A stretch of 64,000 nucleotides of DNA, taken from JBQTGK01 sp052400665 (GTDB lineage Bacteria; Bacteroidota; Bacteroidia; Bacteroidales; Marinifilaceae). Under the pieces are notes generated by a model that was not told the origin of the DNA, ran no database searches, and saw only the letters and a program-made list of their open reading frames with translations. This document shows positions 27,101 to 36,445 of the stretch, one piece after another; position 1 is the stretch's first letter, and each line of letters begins with the position of its first letter. The DNA lies in the NCBI GenBank assembly GCA_052400665.1, contig JBQTGK010000010.1; one strand, 5' to 3'. Position numbers and translations under genes: made by a program.

Positions 27101-27137
27101 AAAAAAAGGTCTGATTACAATGAGAACCAGACCTTTT
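27101..27137 (-). terminator. Intrinsic terminator of pta-ackA
   Basis: Stem AAAAGGTCTG (27104-27113) with CAGACCTTTT (27128-27137) and a 14-base loop. On the minus strand the stem runs into seven T. It lies about 35 bp after the ackA stop. Confidence 0.85.
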
Positions 27138-27172
27138 AAAAATATTTACTAAACCTAAATTAGTACTTTTTT

Positions 27173-28381
27173 TTATTTTATTTCACTAACAATTCTCTGA
27201 GTATCAGAAGCAATCACCAACTCTTCGTTAGTTGTAATTACCATTGCCTTAACTTTTGAACCTTCTTTAGAAATCAGAGCATCCTTACCTCTTAAACCAT
27301 CATTCTTTTCAGCATCAAAATCTAATCCTAAGTATCCAAAATCTTTAATAATTTTTTCACGAGAAGCACAATCATTCTCACCAATACCTCCAGTGAAAAG
27401 AATCAAATCAACTCCTCCCATTGAAGCAGAATATGAACCTACAAATTTTTTCACTCTGTAAGCAAACATATCCAAAGCCAATTGAGCTCTTTGATTGCCT
27501 TTTTCAGCAGCTGTTTCTAAATCTCTCATATCAGAAGAAATTCCAGAAATTCCAGACAATCCACTCTCCTTATTTATTAATTTATTAGCTTCTTCGATAG
27601 AAAGGTTTTTCTTTTCGGAAATATAAAGTAATGCACCTAAATCAAGGTTACCAGTACGAGTTCCCATTAATAAACCTTCGTTTGGAGTAAAACCCATTGA
27701 AGTTTCAACAGACTTACCGCCATTAATAGCACAAACCGAAGCTCCATTACCTAGGTGACAGCTAATAATTTTCTTATCAGCAATATTCCATCCTAAAATC
27801 TCACAAGCTCTATTTGCAACGAATTTATGACTGGTTCCGTGAAATCCATATTTACGTACACGAAGATCCTCATAACAATCATAAGGTAATCCATACATAA
27901 ATGCTTCAGCAGGAAGTGTTTGATGGAAAGATGTATCGAAAACAGCTACCTGAGGAAGACCTGGAAGCAACTTTTCAATTGATAAAATTCCTTCTAAATT
28001 TGCTGGATTATGAAGAGGAGCCAACTCGCAACAAGTAGAAATATTTTCTTTTGCTTTTTCATCGATAAATGCAGAATCCTTAAAGAATTCGCCGCCATGA
28101 GCCACACGATGACCTGCAGCGTCAATTTCTTTTAAATCGCTAATCACACCATGATCAGCATCAACCAAAGCTTTTAGTACCAAATCGATACCTACACTAT
28201 GATTAGGAATATCCTGAGTAATTTCGTATTTATCTTTACCTTCTGGTTTATGAGTTAAGATACCATTTTTTAAGCCAATTCTCTCAACAAGACCTTTTGC
28301 CAATAAAGTAGCTTCCTCACCCATATGTAATAACTGATATTTTAAAGAAGAGCTACCGCAATTAAAAACTAGAACGTTCAT
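27173..28381 (-). CDS. ackA: Acetate kinase
   Basis: Converts acetyl phosphate and ADP to acetate and ATP, the energy-yielding end step of fermentation; it can run in reverse to activate acetate. The first signature (VFNCGSSSLKYQLL) and the second (GHRVAHGGEFFKDSAFID) are intact, as are VFDTSFHQTLP and the MGTRTGNLDLGA region of the ASKHA fold. The length of 402 residues is standard. It lies 31 bp after pta on the same strand, the classic gene order, and is followed by a terminator. Confidence 0.98.
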   Translation of the reverse strand: MNVLVFNCGSSSLKYQLLHMGEEATLLAKGLVERIGLKNGILTHKPEGKDKYEITQDIPNHSVGIDLVLKALVDADHGVISDLKEIDAAGHRVAHGGEFFKDSAFIDEKAKENISTCCELAPLHNPANLEGILSIEKLLPGLPQVAVFDTSFHQTLPAEAFMYGLPYDCYEDLRVRKYGFHGTSHKFVANRACEILGWNIADKKIISCHLGNGASVCAINGGKSVETSMGFTPNEGLLMGTRTGNLDLGALLYISEKKNLSIEEANKLINKESGLSGISGISSDMRDLETAAEKGNQRAQLALDMFAYRVKKFVGSYSASMGGVDLILFTGGIGENDCASREKIIKDFGYLGLDFDAEKNDGLRGKDALISKEGSKVKAMVITTNEELVIASDTQRIVSEIK

Positions 28382-28412
28382 CTGAATTTTATTATTTAGT
28401 TTGGATTATTTA

Positions 28413-29414
28413 TTACATGCCTGCAGCCTGGTTTGCAGTAATTGCAACCAAGTTTACAATATCACTAACTGAACAACCTCTCGAAAGATCGTTAATTGGA
28501 GCAGCCATACCTTGTAAAACCGGACCTACAGCCTCGGCTCCTGCTAAACGCTGTACCAATTTATATGAAATGTTACCTACCTCTAAAGTTGGAAACACCA
28601 ATACATTTGCTTTACCTGCTACCTCGCTACCTGGTGCTTTCTTAGAACCAATAGCTTCAACAATAGCTGCATCGGCTTGCATTTCACCATCAATTTGAAA
28701 TTCAGGAGCCATTTCTTTAGCCAAACGAGTAGCTTCCACAACTTTATCAACCATTTCGTGCTTACCAGAACCCTTAGTTGAGAAGCTTAACATTGCTACT
28801 CTTGGCTCCATTTGTGCAATTGCTTTGGTTGTTTTTGCAGTAGCTACAGCAATCTCTGCTAATTCACTCGCAGTTGGATTTGGATGAACAGCACAATCTG
28901 CAAATACCATCATTCCATTATCTCCGTATGATTTATCTTTCATAATCATGATAAAAGCACCGGAAACAACAGAAATACCAGGCATTGTTTTCACAATCTG
29001 GAAAGCAGGACGCAATACATCGCCAGTTGCATTTAAAGCACCTGCAACTTCTCCATCAGCATCTCCAGCCTTAATCATTAAAGTTGCTAAATAAAGAGGA
29101 TCCTGTACCAAACCCATGGCTTGCTCCATGGTCATTCCCTTCTTTTTTCTTAGCTCTACCAAAATTTCAGCATAAGCTTCCATTTTTTCATGACTTTTAG
29201 GATTAACAATTATAGCTTTGTCAATATTTTTTAATCCTAAACGAGTAGCTTCGCTTTTAATTACTTCGGGAGCACCAATCAAAATAATTTGAGCTATTCC
29301 TTCTTCTAAAAGAATATCAGTTGCTTGTAGCGTTCTTTCTTCTGTTCCTTCAGGAAGAACAATTTTTTTGTTGTGCAATTTGGCGTTTGCCTTAATTTTC
29401 TGCAATAAGTCCAT
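28413..29414 (-). CDS. pta: Phosphate acetyltransferase
   Basis: Makes acetyl phosphate from acetyl-CoA. At 333 residues this is the short, single-domain type without the N-terminal DRTGG regulatory region of enterobacterial Pta. The family tract DGEVAGALNATGDVLRPAFQ and PTASELAEIAVATAKT are present and the C-terminal VFPTLEVGNISYKLVQRLAG is typical. It is first in the pta-ackA operon and divergent from the D-2-hydroxyacid dehydrogenase gene, with 345 bp between. Confidence 0.97.
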   Translation of the reverse strand: MDLLQKIKANAKLHNKKIVLPEGTEERTLQATDILLEEGIAQIILIGAPEVIKSEATRLGLKNIDKAIIVNPKSHEKMEAYAEILVELRKKKGMTMEQAMGLVQDPLYLATLMIKAGDADGEVAGALNATGDVLRPAFQIVKTMPGISVVSGAFIMIMKDKSYGDNGMMVFADCAVHPNPTASELAEIAVATAKTTKAIAQMEPRVAMLSFSTKGSGKHEMVDKVVEATRLAKEMAPEFQIDGEMQADAAIVEAIGSKKAPGSEVAGKANVLVFPTLEVGNISYKLVQRLAGAEAVGPVLQGMAAPINDLSRGCSVSDIVNLVAITANQAAGM

Positions 29415-29759
29415 TGTGAATCAATATATTAATCTATTTTGTAATCTCGACATTGCAAATCTAGGAATAAATCGTAAACTTTAGATTCCTAAATTCAATA
29501 TTTTTTTCAGTTTTAGATCTAAACTTTTAATAAATATTCATTCTTGATAAGAATAAGTATAAAAATAAAAGCGTAATTTCATCTGTAGAAAATTTATTTT
29601 CCAGTAATCAGAAAGCCAATCTCATTTTTTATAAGAAATGTTAAGGTAAGTTTCATCAGTATCTTGTTTTTGAATCTGGACAATAAAAACATCATAATCA
29701 TTTCGTATACTTTCGAGTATTATTATTGATGCATCACAGCTATAACTTTTACTTATTCT
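29415..29759. other. Divergent intergenic region between pta and the D-2-hydroxyacid dehydrogenase
   Basis: 345 bp without a gene. It holds the promoters for both sides, but I could not assign full -33/-7 pairs. Two short palindromes stand out: ATTCTTGATAAGAAT at 29540-29554 (6-bp arms) and ATACTTTCGAGTAT at 29707-29720 (5-bp arms). They may be operators, and nothing else was recognised. Confidence 0.35.
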
Positions 29760-32708
29760 ATGAATTCAACTCAACAAAACAATCGTTTCGCTGTATTACA
29801 GGAAAAATTTGAAGGAGAAATTCTTTGCGACTTAACAAGCAAATTGATTTATGCAACCGATGCTTCTGCCTATAAGGTTATTCCTCTGGCCGTTGCATAT
29901 CCTAAAAATGAAAACGATTTGAAGGAATTAATACAATTTGCCAGCAAAGAAAAATTATCACTTATTCCTCGCGCAGCAGGAACCTCTTTGGCCGGACAAG
30001 TAGTAGGTAATGGAATTGTTGTGGATATTTCTAAATACTTTACGAAAATTATAGAACTAAACACCAAAGAAAAATGGGTAAAAGTTCAACCTGGTGTTAT
30101 TCTAGATGAACTTAATCAATATTTACAGAAATACAATTTGTTTTTCGGACCGGAAACCTCAACTAGTAGCCGATGTATGTTGGGAGGTATGTTGGGCAAT
30201 AATTCCTGCGGTTCGCACTCGCTAATATATGGAAGTACACGAGATCATACTTTAGAAGTAAGTACAATTTTAAGCGATGGTTCTAAAGTTGTATTTGGGG
30301 ATTTAAACAAAGAAGAATTTATTAAAAAATGTAATTCTAATCTGGGTTTAGAGTCTAAAATATATAAAAACATTAGAGATATTCTTTCTTCAGAAGAAAA
30401 TCAGAAATCCATAAGAAAAGAGTTTCCCGATCCAAAAAACAAACGTCGCAATACAGGATATGCAATTGATTTACTAATAAATTCGGCACCTTTTACCAAT
30501 AGTAATAATTACTTTAATTTTAGTAAACTACTGGCAGGTTCGGAAGGGACATTGGCCTTTACCACAGAAATAAAATTAAATTTGGTTCCTGCTCCGCCTA
30601 AAGAAAAAGCCTTGGTTTGTGCACATTTCGATAGTTTAGAAGAAGCTATTAAAGGCAACTTAATTGCTCTAAAATATAAACCCGGCGCAGTTGAACTGAT
30701 GGATGATCAAATCCTAAAATTAACAGAAGGAAATATTACACAGGCAAAAAATCGTTTCTTCTTAAAAGGAAACCCGGGGGCTCTTTTAATTATTGAGTTT
30801 GCCCGCGAAAACATGGAAGAAATAGAATCTTTAGCCACTAAAATGGAGCGTGAATTCAAAAATAAGAACATCGGTTTTCACTTTCCATTGGTCACCGGAG
30901 CCAGTAAGATAGCTCAAGTTTGGGATTTGCGTAAATCTGCTTTGGGCGTTTTATCAAATATGAAAGGAGATTCTAAACCCGTTTCTTTAATTGAAGACAC
31001 ATCGGTTTCGCCCGAGGTTTTATACGATTACATTATCGAATTTAAAGATTTAATGAAGAAACATGAGATCGAGTGTATTTTTCATGCACATATTGGCAGC
31101 GGAGAAATTCATTTACGTCCTGTTTTAAATTTAAAACTTGAAGCCGATCGAAAAAAATTCCATGCCATAGGTTTAGATTCTGCTAAATTGGTTAAAAAAT
31201 ATCGTGGCTCGCTTAGCGGCGAACATGGTGATGGCCGATTGCGTGGCGAGTTTATTCCAGTAATGATTGGAGAACAAAACTATCAGCTTTTACGCGATAT
31301 TAAACATGCCTGGGATCCTGATAACATTTTTAATCCCGGCAAAATTGTTGATACGCCAAAAATGAATACCCATTTGCGATACGAAGCCAATCAGCAAACC
31401 AGAGAAATAGAAACTTATTTTGATTTTTCTGCCGATATGGGAATTGTTCGCGCCACCGAACGATGTAACGGTTCTGGCGATTGCAGAAATTCTCACTTAA
31501 CAGGAAAAGGCTTATGCCCTAGTTACCAGGCAAGCCTAGATGAAAACCTAAGCACTAGAGCAAGAGCAAATTTATTTAGAGAATTCCTAAGCAATTCAGA
31601 CAAAATTAATCCATTCGACTACAAAGAATTATATGATATTTTAGATTTATGTTTGTCGTGCAAGGCCTGCAAATCGGAATGTCCGTCGAATGTGGATATG
31701 GCTAAACTTAAAGCTGAATTTCTGCAACATTATTACGATTCCAATCCAATACCTCTTCGTACTAAATTAATTGCAAATATCAGTAAAATTAATAAATTGG
31801 GTAGCTATGCTCCTTCCCTTTTCAATTTTGTAAATCAGCATCCTACAATAGGTAAACTTGTAAAAAACAATTTAGGATTTGCTAAAGAAAGAAGCATTCC
31901 CAAACTACACAAAACAAGCTTAAAAAAATGGTTTAACAAAGAACATCCTCAAAAACAAAATGGTACGCAAAAATCAGATAAACTTGTATATCTTTTTGCA
32001 GATGAATTTACTAATTATAACGACACTCCTATTGGCATAAAAACGGTTCAATTATTAGAAAAATTAGGCTATCAAATTATTATCCCTAAACATGTCGAAA
32101 GTGGAAGAGCCTATTTATCGAAAGGCTTCGTAAAAAAAGCAAAATACCTAGCCATTAAAAATATAAATTTTCTTAAAAATCTGATCTCAGAAGAAACACC
32201 TTTAGTGGGAATAGAGCCTTCGGCAATACTGACTTTTCGTGATGAATATATTGATTTAGTTCCTGAAAACATGAAAAAAGATGCAAAAACACTAGCTTCG
32301 AACACTCTTATGATTGAAGAATTTATTTATCAGGAAATGCAAAATGGAAACATTACCAGTAAACAATTTACAAAAGAGAAAAAGGAAATTAAATTTCATG
32401 CCCACTGCTATCAAAAGGCTTTGGCATCGTCTGCTCCAATACAAAAAATACTTAGTTTACCTGAGAATTACTCAGCCATAGAAATAAAATCGGGCTGTTG
32501 TGGAATGGCTGGTTCGTTTGGATACGAAAAAGAGCATTACGATTTAAGTAAAAAGGTTGGAGAACTAATTCTCTTACCCGAAGTACGAAAAACTCCACAA
32601 TCGGTTTTAATTGCTGCTTCAGGAACTTCCTGTCGCCATCAAATTAAGGATGAAACAGAACGGGAAGCCTTGCACCCAGTTGAAATTTTGTTGGAAGCTT
32701 TAGCTTAA
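29760..32708 (+). CDS. FAD- and Fe-S-containing D-2-hydroxyacid dehydrogenase (YdiJ/D-lactate dehydrogenase type)
   Basis: 982 residues joining three parts. Residues about 35-215 form a PCMH FAD-binding domain (IPRAAGTSLAGQVVGNGIVV), and 240-525 the FAD-oxidase C-terminal domain ending in NIFNPGKIVDT. The Fe-S part has CNGSGDCRNS...GLCPS near 568 and CLSCKACKSECP near 630, and a CCG domain has SGCCGMAGSFGYE near 911. This architecture oxidises a D-2-hydroxyacid (lactate, 2-hydroxyglutarate or glycolate) and passes electrons to the quinone pool. The first cysteine group is closer to YdiJ-type than to GlcD/GlcF. Its neighbour pta-ackA suggests a role in D-lactate metabolism. Confidence 0.92.
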   Translation: MNSTQQNNRFAVLQEKFEGEILCDLTSKLIYATDASAYKVIPLAVAYPKNENDLKELIQFASKEKLSLIPRAAGTSLAGQVVGNGIVVDISKYFTKIIELNTKEKWVKVQPGVILDELNQYLQKYNLFFGPETSTSSRCMLGGMLGNNSCGSHSLIYGSTRDHTLEVSTILSDGSKVVFGDLNKEEFIKKCNSNLGLESKIYKNIRDILSSEENQKSIRKEFPDPKNKRRNTGYAIDLLINSAPFTNSNNYFNFSKLLAGSEGTLAFTTEIKLNLVPAPPKEKALVCAHFDSLEEAIKGNLIALKYKPGAVELMDDQILKLTEGNITQAKNRFFLKGNPGALLIIEFARENMEEIESLATKMEREFKNKNIGFHFPLVTGASKIAQVWDLRKSALGVLSNMKGDSKPVSLIEDTSVSPEVLYDYIIEFKDLMKKHEIECIFHAHIGSGEIHLRPVLNLKLEADRKKFHAIGLDSAKLVKKYRGSLSGEHGDGRLRGEFIPVMIGEQNYQLLRDIKHAWDPDNIFNPGKIVDTPKMNTHLRYEANQQTREIETYFDFSADMGIVRATERCNGSGDCRNSHLTGKGLCPSYQASLDENLSTRARANLFREFLSNSDKINPFDYKELYDILDLCLSCKACKSECPSNVDMAKLKAEFLQHYYDSNPIPLRTKLIANISKINKLGSYAPSLFNFVNQHPTIGKLVKNNLGFAKERSIPKLHKTSLKKWFNKEHPQKQNGTQKSDKLVYLFADEFTNYNDTPIGIKTVQLLEKLGYQIIIPKHVESGRAYLSKGFVKKAKYLAIKNINFLKNLISEETPLVGIEPSAILTFRDEYIDLVPENMKKDAKTLASNTLMIEEFIYQEMQNGNITSKQFTKEKKEIKFHAHCYQKALASSAPIQKILSLPENYSAIEIKSGCCGMAGSFGYEKEHYDLSKKVGELILLPEVRKTPQSVLIAASGTSCRHQIKDETEREALHPVEILLEALA

Positions 32709-32716
32709 TTTGCACA

Positions 32717-32756
32717 TAAAAAACAGGATATTCCTTTGGGAATATCCTGTTTTAAT
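32717..32756 (+). terminator. Bidirectional terminator between the FAD/Fe-S dehydrogenase and the fucose operon
   Basis: A 15-bp perfect stem at 32720-32734 and 32739-32753 (core ACAGGATATTCC) with a four-base loop. T-rich tails follow on both strands (GTTTTAAT on plus, GTTTTTTAT on minus), so it ends both converging transcripts. Confidence 0.92.
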
Positions 32757-32795
32757 ATTGAGATATTTGAAATTACATTTTAAAATAAGTAATTT

Positions 32796-33815
32796 TTATT
32801 TCTTAACATCAATTACAATTTTAGAAACGATACCAGGATTTTCGTCCCAGAATTTAAATGCTTCTGCAGTTTCATCTAAAGGAAAAATCTTGGTAATTAA
32901 TTCCTTAAACGGACCTGTTTTTTTCTCGAACATATTAATTACAGAAGGAAAAACACGAAGCGCATTTCTCGATCCCATAACATCCAGCTCCTTGCGAACA
33001 ATTAGGTTGGTATCTACCTCAACCTGACTTTTAGCATAACCAATAAAAGTCACTCTACCAGCAAAGGAAACCAAATCGATAGCCATTCCGATTGTTTGTG
33101 GTAATCCAATTGCTTCAATAACCGCATCAACACCTCTGTTATTAGTTAGTTTGGCAATTTCCTGTTTGATATCCTGAGTCATTGAATTGATGGTATAATC
33201 GGCACCAAACTTTTTAGCACGGTCCAATTTTGAATCATCAATATCGGCGACAATTACTGTTGCACCTTTACGATGAGCAGCACATAATGCACCCATTCCA
33301 ATTGTACCACATCCTAAAATTAAAACGGTATCAATTTCTGAGATTCTAGCACGATTTGCACTGTGATATCCAACACTTAAAGGTTCTACTAATACCAATT
33401 CTTCTAATGATAGAATATCGCTTGCAAATACTTTCTCGTAAGGAACCGCAACCTTTTCGGTTAATGCACCTTCGCGCTGTACACCTAAAGTTTCGTTAAA
33501 CTCACAGGTATTATCGCGACCTTGCATACATGCAGGACATACACCACAATTAGTGTATGGAGATAATGTTGCATTTGAACCAATTTTAATACTATCAGGC
33601 ACATCGGCACCTTTAGCAACTACTACACCACTAATTTCGTGTCCCGGAATACGAGCTCCAACTACCAATGGCATTTTTCCCCGGTAAGTACTTAAATCAC
33701 TACCACATAAACCAACATATTTAATGTCTATTAATACATCGGTTGATTTTAGTTCTGGTTCCGATATTGTAACCGGACTCACAACTCCTTGTTTTTCTAT
33801 TGTATATGCTTTCAT
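32796..33815 (-). CDS. Zinc-dependent alcohol dehydrogenase (MDR family) of the L-fucose operon
   Basis: 339-residue medium-chain dehydrogenase. Catalytic zinc ligands are Cys37 (GLCGSD) and the His-Glu of IPGHEISG; the structural zinc loop has four cysteines (NCGVCPACMQGRDNTC); the NAD site is ILGCGTIGMGA. It belongs to the sorbitol/threonine-dehydrogenase-like group. It is last in the fucose operon, 11 bp after the lactonase gene. In oxidative L-fucose breakdown it could act on L-fucose itself or on a 2-keto-3-deoxy-L-fuconate-type intermediate; the substrate is inferred from position only. Confidence 0.88.
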   Translation of the reverse strand: MKAYTIEKQGVVSPVTISEPELKSTDVLIDIKYVGLCGSDLSTYRGKMPLVVGARIPGHEISGVVVAKGADVPDSIKIGSNATLSPYTNCGVCPACMQGRDNTCEFNETLGVQREGALTEKVAVPYEKVFASDILSLEELVLVEPLSVGYHSANRARISEIDTVLILGCGTIGMGALCAAHRKGATVIVADIDDSKLDRAKKFGADYTINSMTQDIKQEIAKLTNNRGVDAVIEAIGLPQTIGMAIDLVSFAGRVTFIGYAKSQVEVDTNLIVRKELDVMGSRNALRVFPSVINMFEKKTGPFKELITKIFPLDETAEAFKFWDENPGIVSKIVIDVKK

Positions 33816-33826
33816 TTTAGTATAAT

Positions 33827-34666
33827 TTATATTTTTAAACCGTATACCTTAATGGCATTAGCACCCAATACGGCTTCTTTTTCTTCTTTTTTTAACTTAT
33901 CGATATAACTAATTACAATATTCATTACCTCATCGTAAGTAGCTGCCAGTTTACAAACCGGCCAATCAGAACCTATCATTAACCTTTCTGGTCCAAATGC
34001 ATCAAAAATCACATCTAAATAAGGTTTTAAATCTTCGGCAGTCCAGTTTTTCCAGTCTGCTTCAGTCACCATACCCGAAAGTTTACAATGCACATTCGAA
34101 CACTTTGCCAAATCGCGAATTCCCTGCTCCCAAAGAGTAATTTCACCATTTTTAATATCAGGTTTGGCAATATGATTTAATACAAACACCTGATTTGGAA
34201 ATTGTTTTACAAATTGAACAGTATTAGGCAAGTGCCTGGCAAAAATCAGAATATCATAAACTAAATTGTATTTCTCTAAATAAGAAATACCCCGTTTAAA
34301 ATCTTCACCCAAAATAAAAGCGTCGTCAGGTTCATCCTGAATTACGTGACGTATTCCTACCAATTTTGGATGAGAAGAAAATTCTTTTAATTGCTCTTCT
34401 ATCTTTTCTGATCGCAAATTGAGCCAGCCAACAACTCCTTTCACCACCTCGTTATTATCGGCCAATTCTAATAGCCAACGGGTTTCTTCAAGGCTTTGTC
34501 TTGCTTGAACAGCCACTGATCCGTTAAATTGAAGTGTTTCCTGCTCTTTTTGTAAATCTACAGGAAGATGATCGGATTTAATCACTCCCATATTTTCATC
34601 CATCCAAGCATATTCTTCCTTACTGTATTTCCAAAAATGCTGATGACAATCTATTTTAAACGCCAT
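33827..34666 (-). CDS. Amidohydrolase family lactonase, likely L-fuconolactonase
   Basis: 279-residue TIM-barrel metal hydrolase of the amidohydrolase_2 (PF04909) group. The metal site is visible at DCHQHFW near the start, with LNHIAKP and the final MIGSDWPVCKLAATY (Asp ligand). The L-fuconolactonase/rhamnonolactonase subfamily opens sugar lactones to aldonates. It starts two bases after the mutarotase gene. With an aldose-1-dehydrogenase-like reductase in the same operon, hydrolysis of L-fucono-lactone to L-fuconate is the best prediction. Confidence 0.88.
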   Translation of the reverse strand: MAFKIDCHQHFWKYSKEEYAWMDENMGVIKSDHLPVDLQKEQETLQFNGSVAVQARQSLEETRWLLELADNNEVVKGVVGWLNLRSEKIEEQLKEFSSHPKLVGIRHVIQDEPDDAFILGEDFKRGISYLEKYNLVYDILIFARHLPNTVQFVKQFPNQVFVLNHIAKPDIKNGEITLWEQGIRDLAKCSNVHCKLSGMVTEADWKNWTAEDLKPYLDVIFDAFGPERLMIGSDWPVCKLAATYDEVMNIVISYIDKLKKEEKEAVLGANAIKVYGLKI

Positions 34667-34668
34667 AA

Positions 34669-35016
34669 CTACTCTCCCATTTTATAGATTTTCTCCATTA
34701 ATTGCCATTTTTCATCGGCACTGGCTGAACTGGAACTATTCTGAAACCGAGAAACATATTCTTCCCATTCCGATTGTCTTGGTTTAGTAGCAAGTTCCTG
34801 CATGGCTTTGTCGTGATCAAAATCAGCAAGCGTATCCATAATCATGAACAATTGGTTTTTCAACAGATAAATCTCCATATCTAAAATACCAACATCTTTC
34901 ATGCCCTGAGTAATTTCCGGCCATGCCGCACCAGGAGCGTGAACTTCTTTATATTTTTTTATAAGCTCAGCATCATTTTTTAATGTCAGAGCTTTACAAA
35001 ATCTTTTAATCTCCAT
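34669..35016 (-). CDS. L-rhamnose mutarotase family protein, probably L-fucose mutarotase
   Basis: 115-residue protein of the RhaM fold (PF05336). Conserved features are the start RFCKALTLKNDAELIKKYKE, His26 in VHAPGAAWPEI, and the Trp near the end (SEWEEYVSRF). These enzymes interconvert alpha and beta anomers of 6-deoxyhexoses. The family name refers to rhamnose, but the neighbours FucP and a fuconolactonase-like protein suggest L-fucose as substrate. It lies 10 bp after fucP and two bases before the lactonase gene. Confidence 0.9.
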   Translation of the reverse strand: MEIKRFCKALTLKNDAELIKKYKEVHAPGAAWPEITQGMKDVGILDMEIYLLKNQLFMIMDTLADFDHDKAMQELATKPRQSEWEEYVSRFQNSSSSASADEKWQLMEKIYKMGE

Positions 35017-35026
35017 AGTTTTCAGA

Positions 35027-36436
35027 TTAATTCATATGATACTTAACAGTTCTAAATCCGAATATCGCAATTAATACAAAACAGATTAATGGCAATATAA
35101 ACGAGACATTTACTGCAGGCATTGAAAATACAGTATCCATATCGATAATGGCTGCCTGAATTTTAGGTAAAAATGTTCCTCCAACAATTGACATGATTAA
35201 TCCGGCTGCACCAAATTTTGCATCATCGCCCATTCCTTCCAGTGCAATACCATAAATGGTTGGGAACATTAAAGACATACAAGCAGAAATTCCAATCAAA
35301 CAATATAAACCTTCAATTCCTTGCAAGAAAATTGTTCCTGTAGCCAGGGTAATTCCTCCAATAGCTAAATATTGCAGCAATCTTCCCGAGTTAATATACT
35401 TTAACAGATAAGTACAAACAAAGCGAGCAATTAAAAAGAATCCCATTGCTAAGATATTGTACAACTGAGCAACATGAGCAGCATAACCAGCCGCCAAACC
35501 ATTTGTTGCTTCGCCCGACATTATGCTGTTAGCAGCATCCTGAGAAAGGAATCCCATACTGTTCATTATACTTAACCATCCACTTTGTAAATGATCTGGA
35601 GTTAGTCCATCGCGCATAAATATTCTCTGTCCGTACTGAACAATAAATGTCCAACACATAATCTGGGCACCTACATAAAATAACTGAGCAATAACACCTT
35701 CTCTGTATTTAGGAATGGCAAATAACTTTTTAAGAGTACCGAATAAATTCATACTGCGATCTGCATCTTCACTTTTAGGCATTTTCATTAAAGCAATAAC
35801 CACAAAAACAGCAATAATCACCAAACTGATGTAAATATAAGGAGTGCTTAATATTCCAAGGTCATGAGCTTTAACCGCTTCAAAATCGGCTGCAGAAAGC
35901 TGAGCACGCTGGGCCGCATCTCTAACATCTAATTTTGCCTGAATAACAGTGGTAGCCACAAACATACCTGTAAGCGATCCCATCGGATTAAAGGCTTGAG
36001 CAAAATTTAATCGTAAAGTTGCTGTTTCCGAGTCGCCCATTGAAAGAATGTACGGATTGGCACTTGTTTCCAGAAATGACAAACCACATGTCATCACAAA
36101 ATATGCAATTAAAAATGGATAATACATTCCAATTGCTGCTGCTGGCATAAACAATAAACCACCCGTTGCATACAATCCTAAGCCCAAAAGAATACCCGAT
36201 TTATAAGAATATCTGCGAATAAATAAAGCTGCAGGAAAAGCCATTGCGCCATATCCACCATAGAAAACAACCTGTACCCAGGTTCCTCCACTTGCTCCCA
36301 TATTAAAAATACGCGAGAATGCTTCAACCATTGGGTTTGTAATATCATTGGCAAATCCCCATAAGGCAAAACAACTGGTAATAAGAATAAATGGAATCAG
36401 ATATTCTTTCGAAATTACTTTTTTCTTAGTTTCCAT
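35027..36436 (-). CDS. fucP: L-fucose:H+ symporter (FucP family MFS transporter)
   Basis: 469 residues with 12 predicted membrane helices. The first helix, ILITSCFALWGFANDITNPMV, carries the FucP family signature and the conserved acidic residue used for proton coupling. CGLSFLETSANPYILSMG and FNPMGSLTGMFV are further family blocks. It is somewhat longer than the E. coli protein (438) because of loop insertions around residues 170-190 and 290-310. It lies 9 bp after the reductase gene and 10 bp before the mutarotase. Glucose/galactose transporters of the same family are alternatives, but the operon points to L-fucose. Confidence 0.93.
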   Translation of the reverse strand: METKKKVISKEYLIPFILITSCFALWGFANDITNPMVEAFSRIFNMGASGGTWVQVVFYGGYGAMAFPAALFIRRYSYKSGILLGLGLYATGGLLFMPAAAIGMYYPFLIAYFVMTCGLSFLETSANPYILSMGDSETATLRLNFAQAFNPMGSLTGMFVATTVIQAKLDVRDAAQRAQLSAADFEAVKAHDLGILSTPYIYISLVIIAVFVVIALMKMPKSEDADRSMNLFGTLKKLFAIPKYREGVIAQLFYVGAQIMCWTFIVQYGQRIFMRDGLTPDHLQSGWLSIMNSMGFLSQDAANSIMSGEATNGLAAGYAAHVAQLYNILAMGFFLIARFVCTYLLKYINSGRLLQYLAIGGITLATGTIFLQGIEGLYCLIGISACMSLMFPTIYGIALEGMGDDAKFGAAGLIMSIVGGTFLPKIQAAIIDMDTVFSMPAVNVSFILPLICFVLIAIFGFRTVKYHMN

Positions 36437-36445
36437 ATTTAAGAT

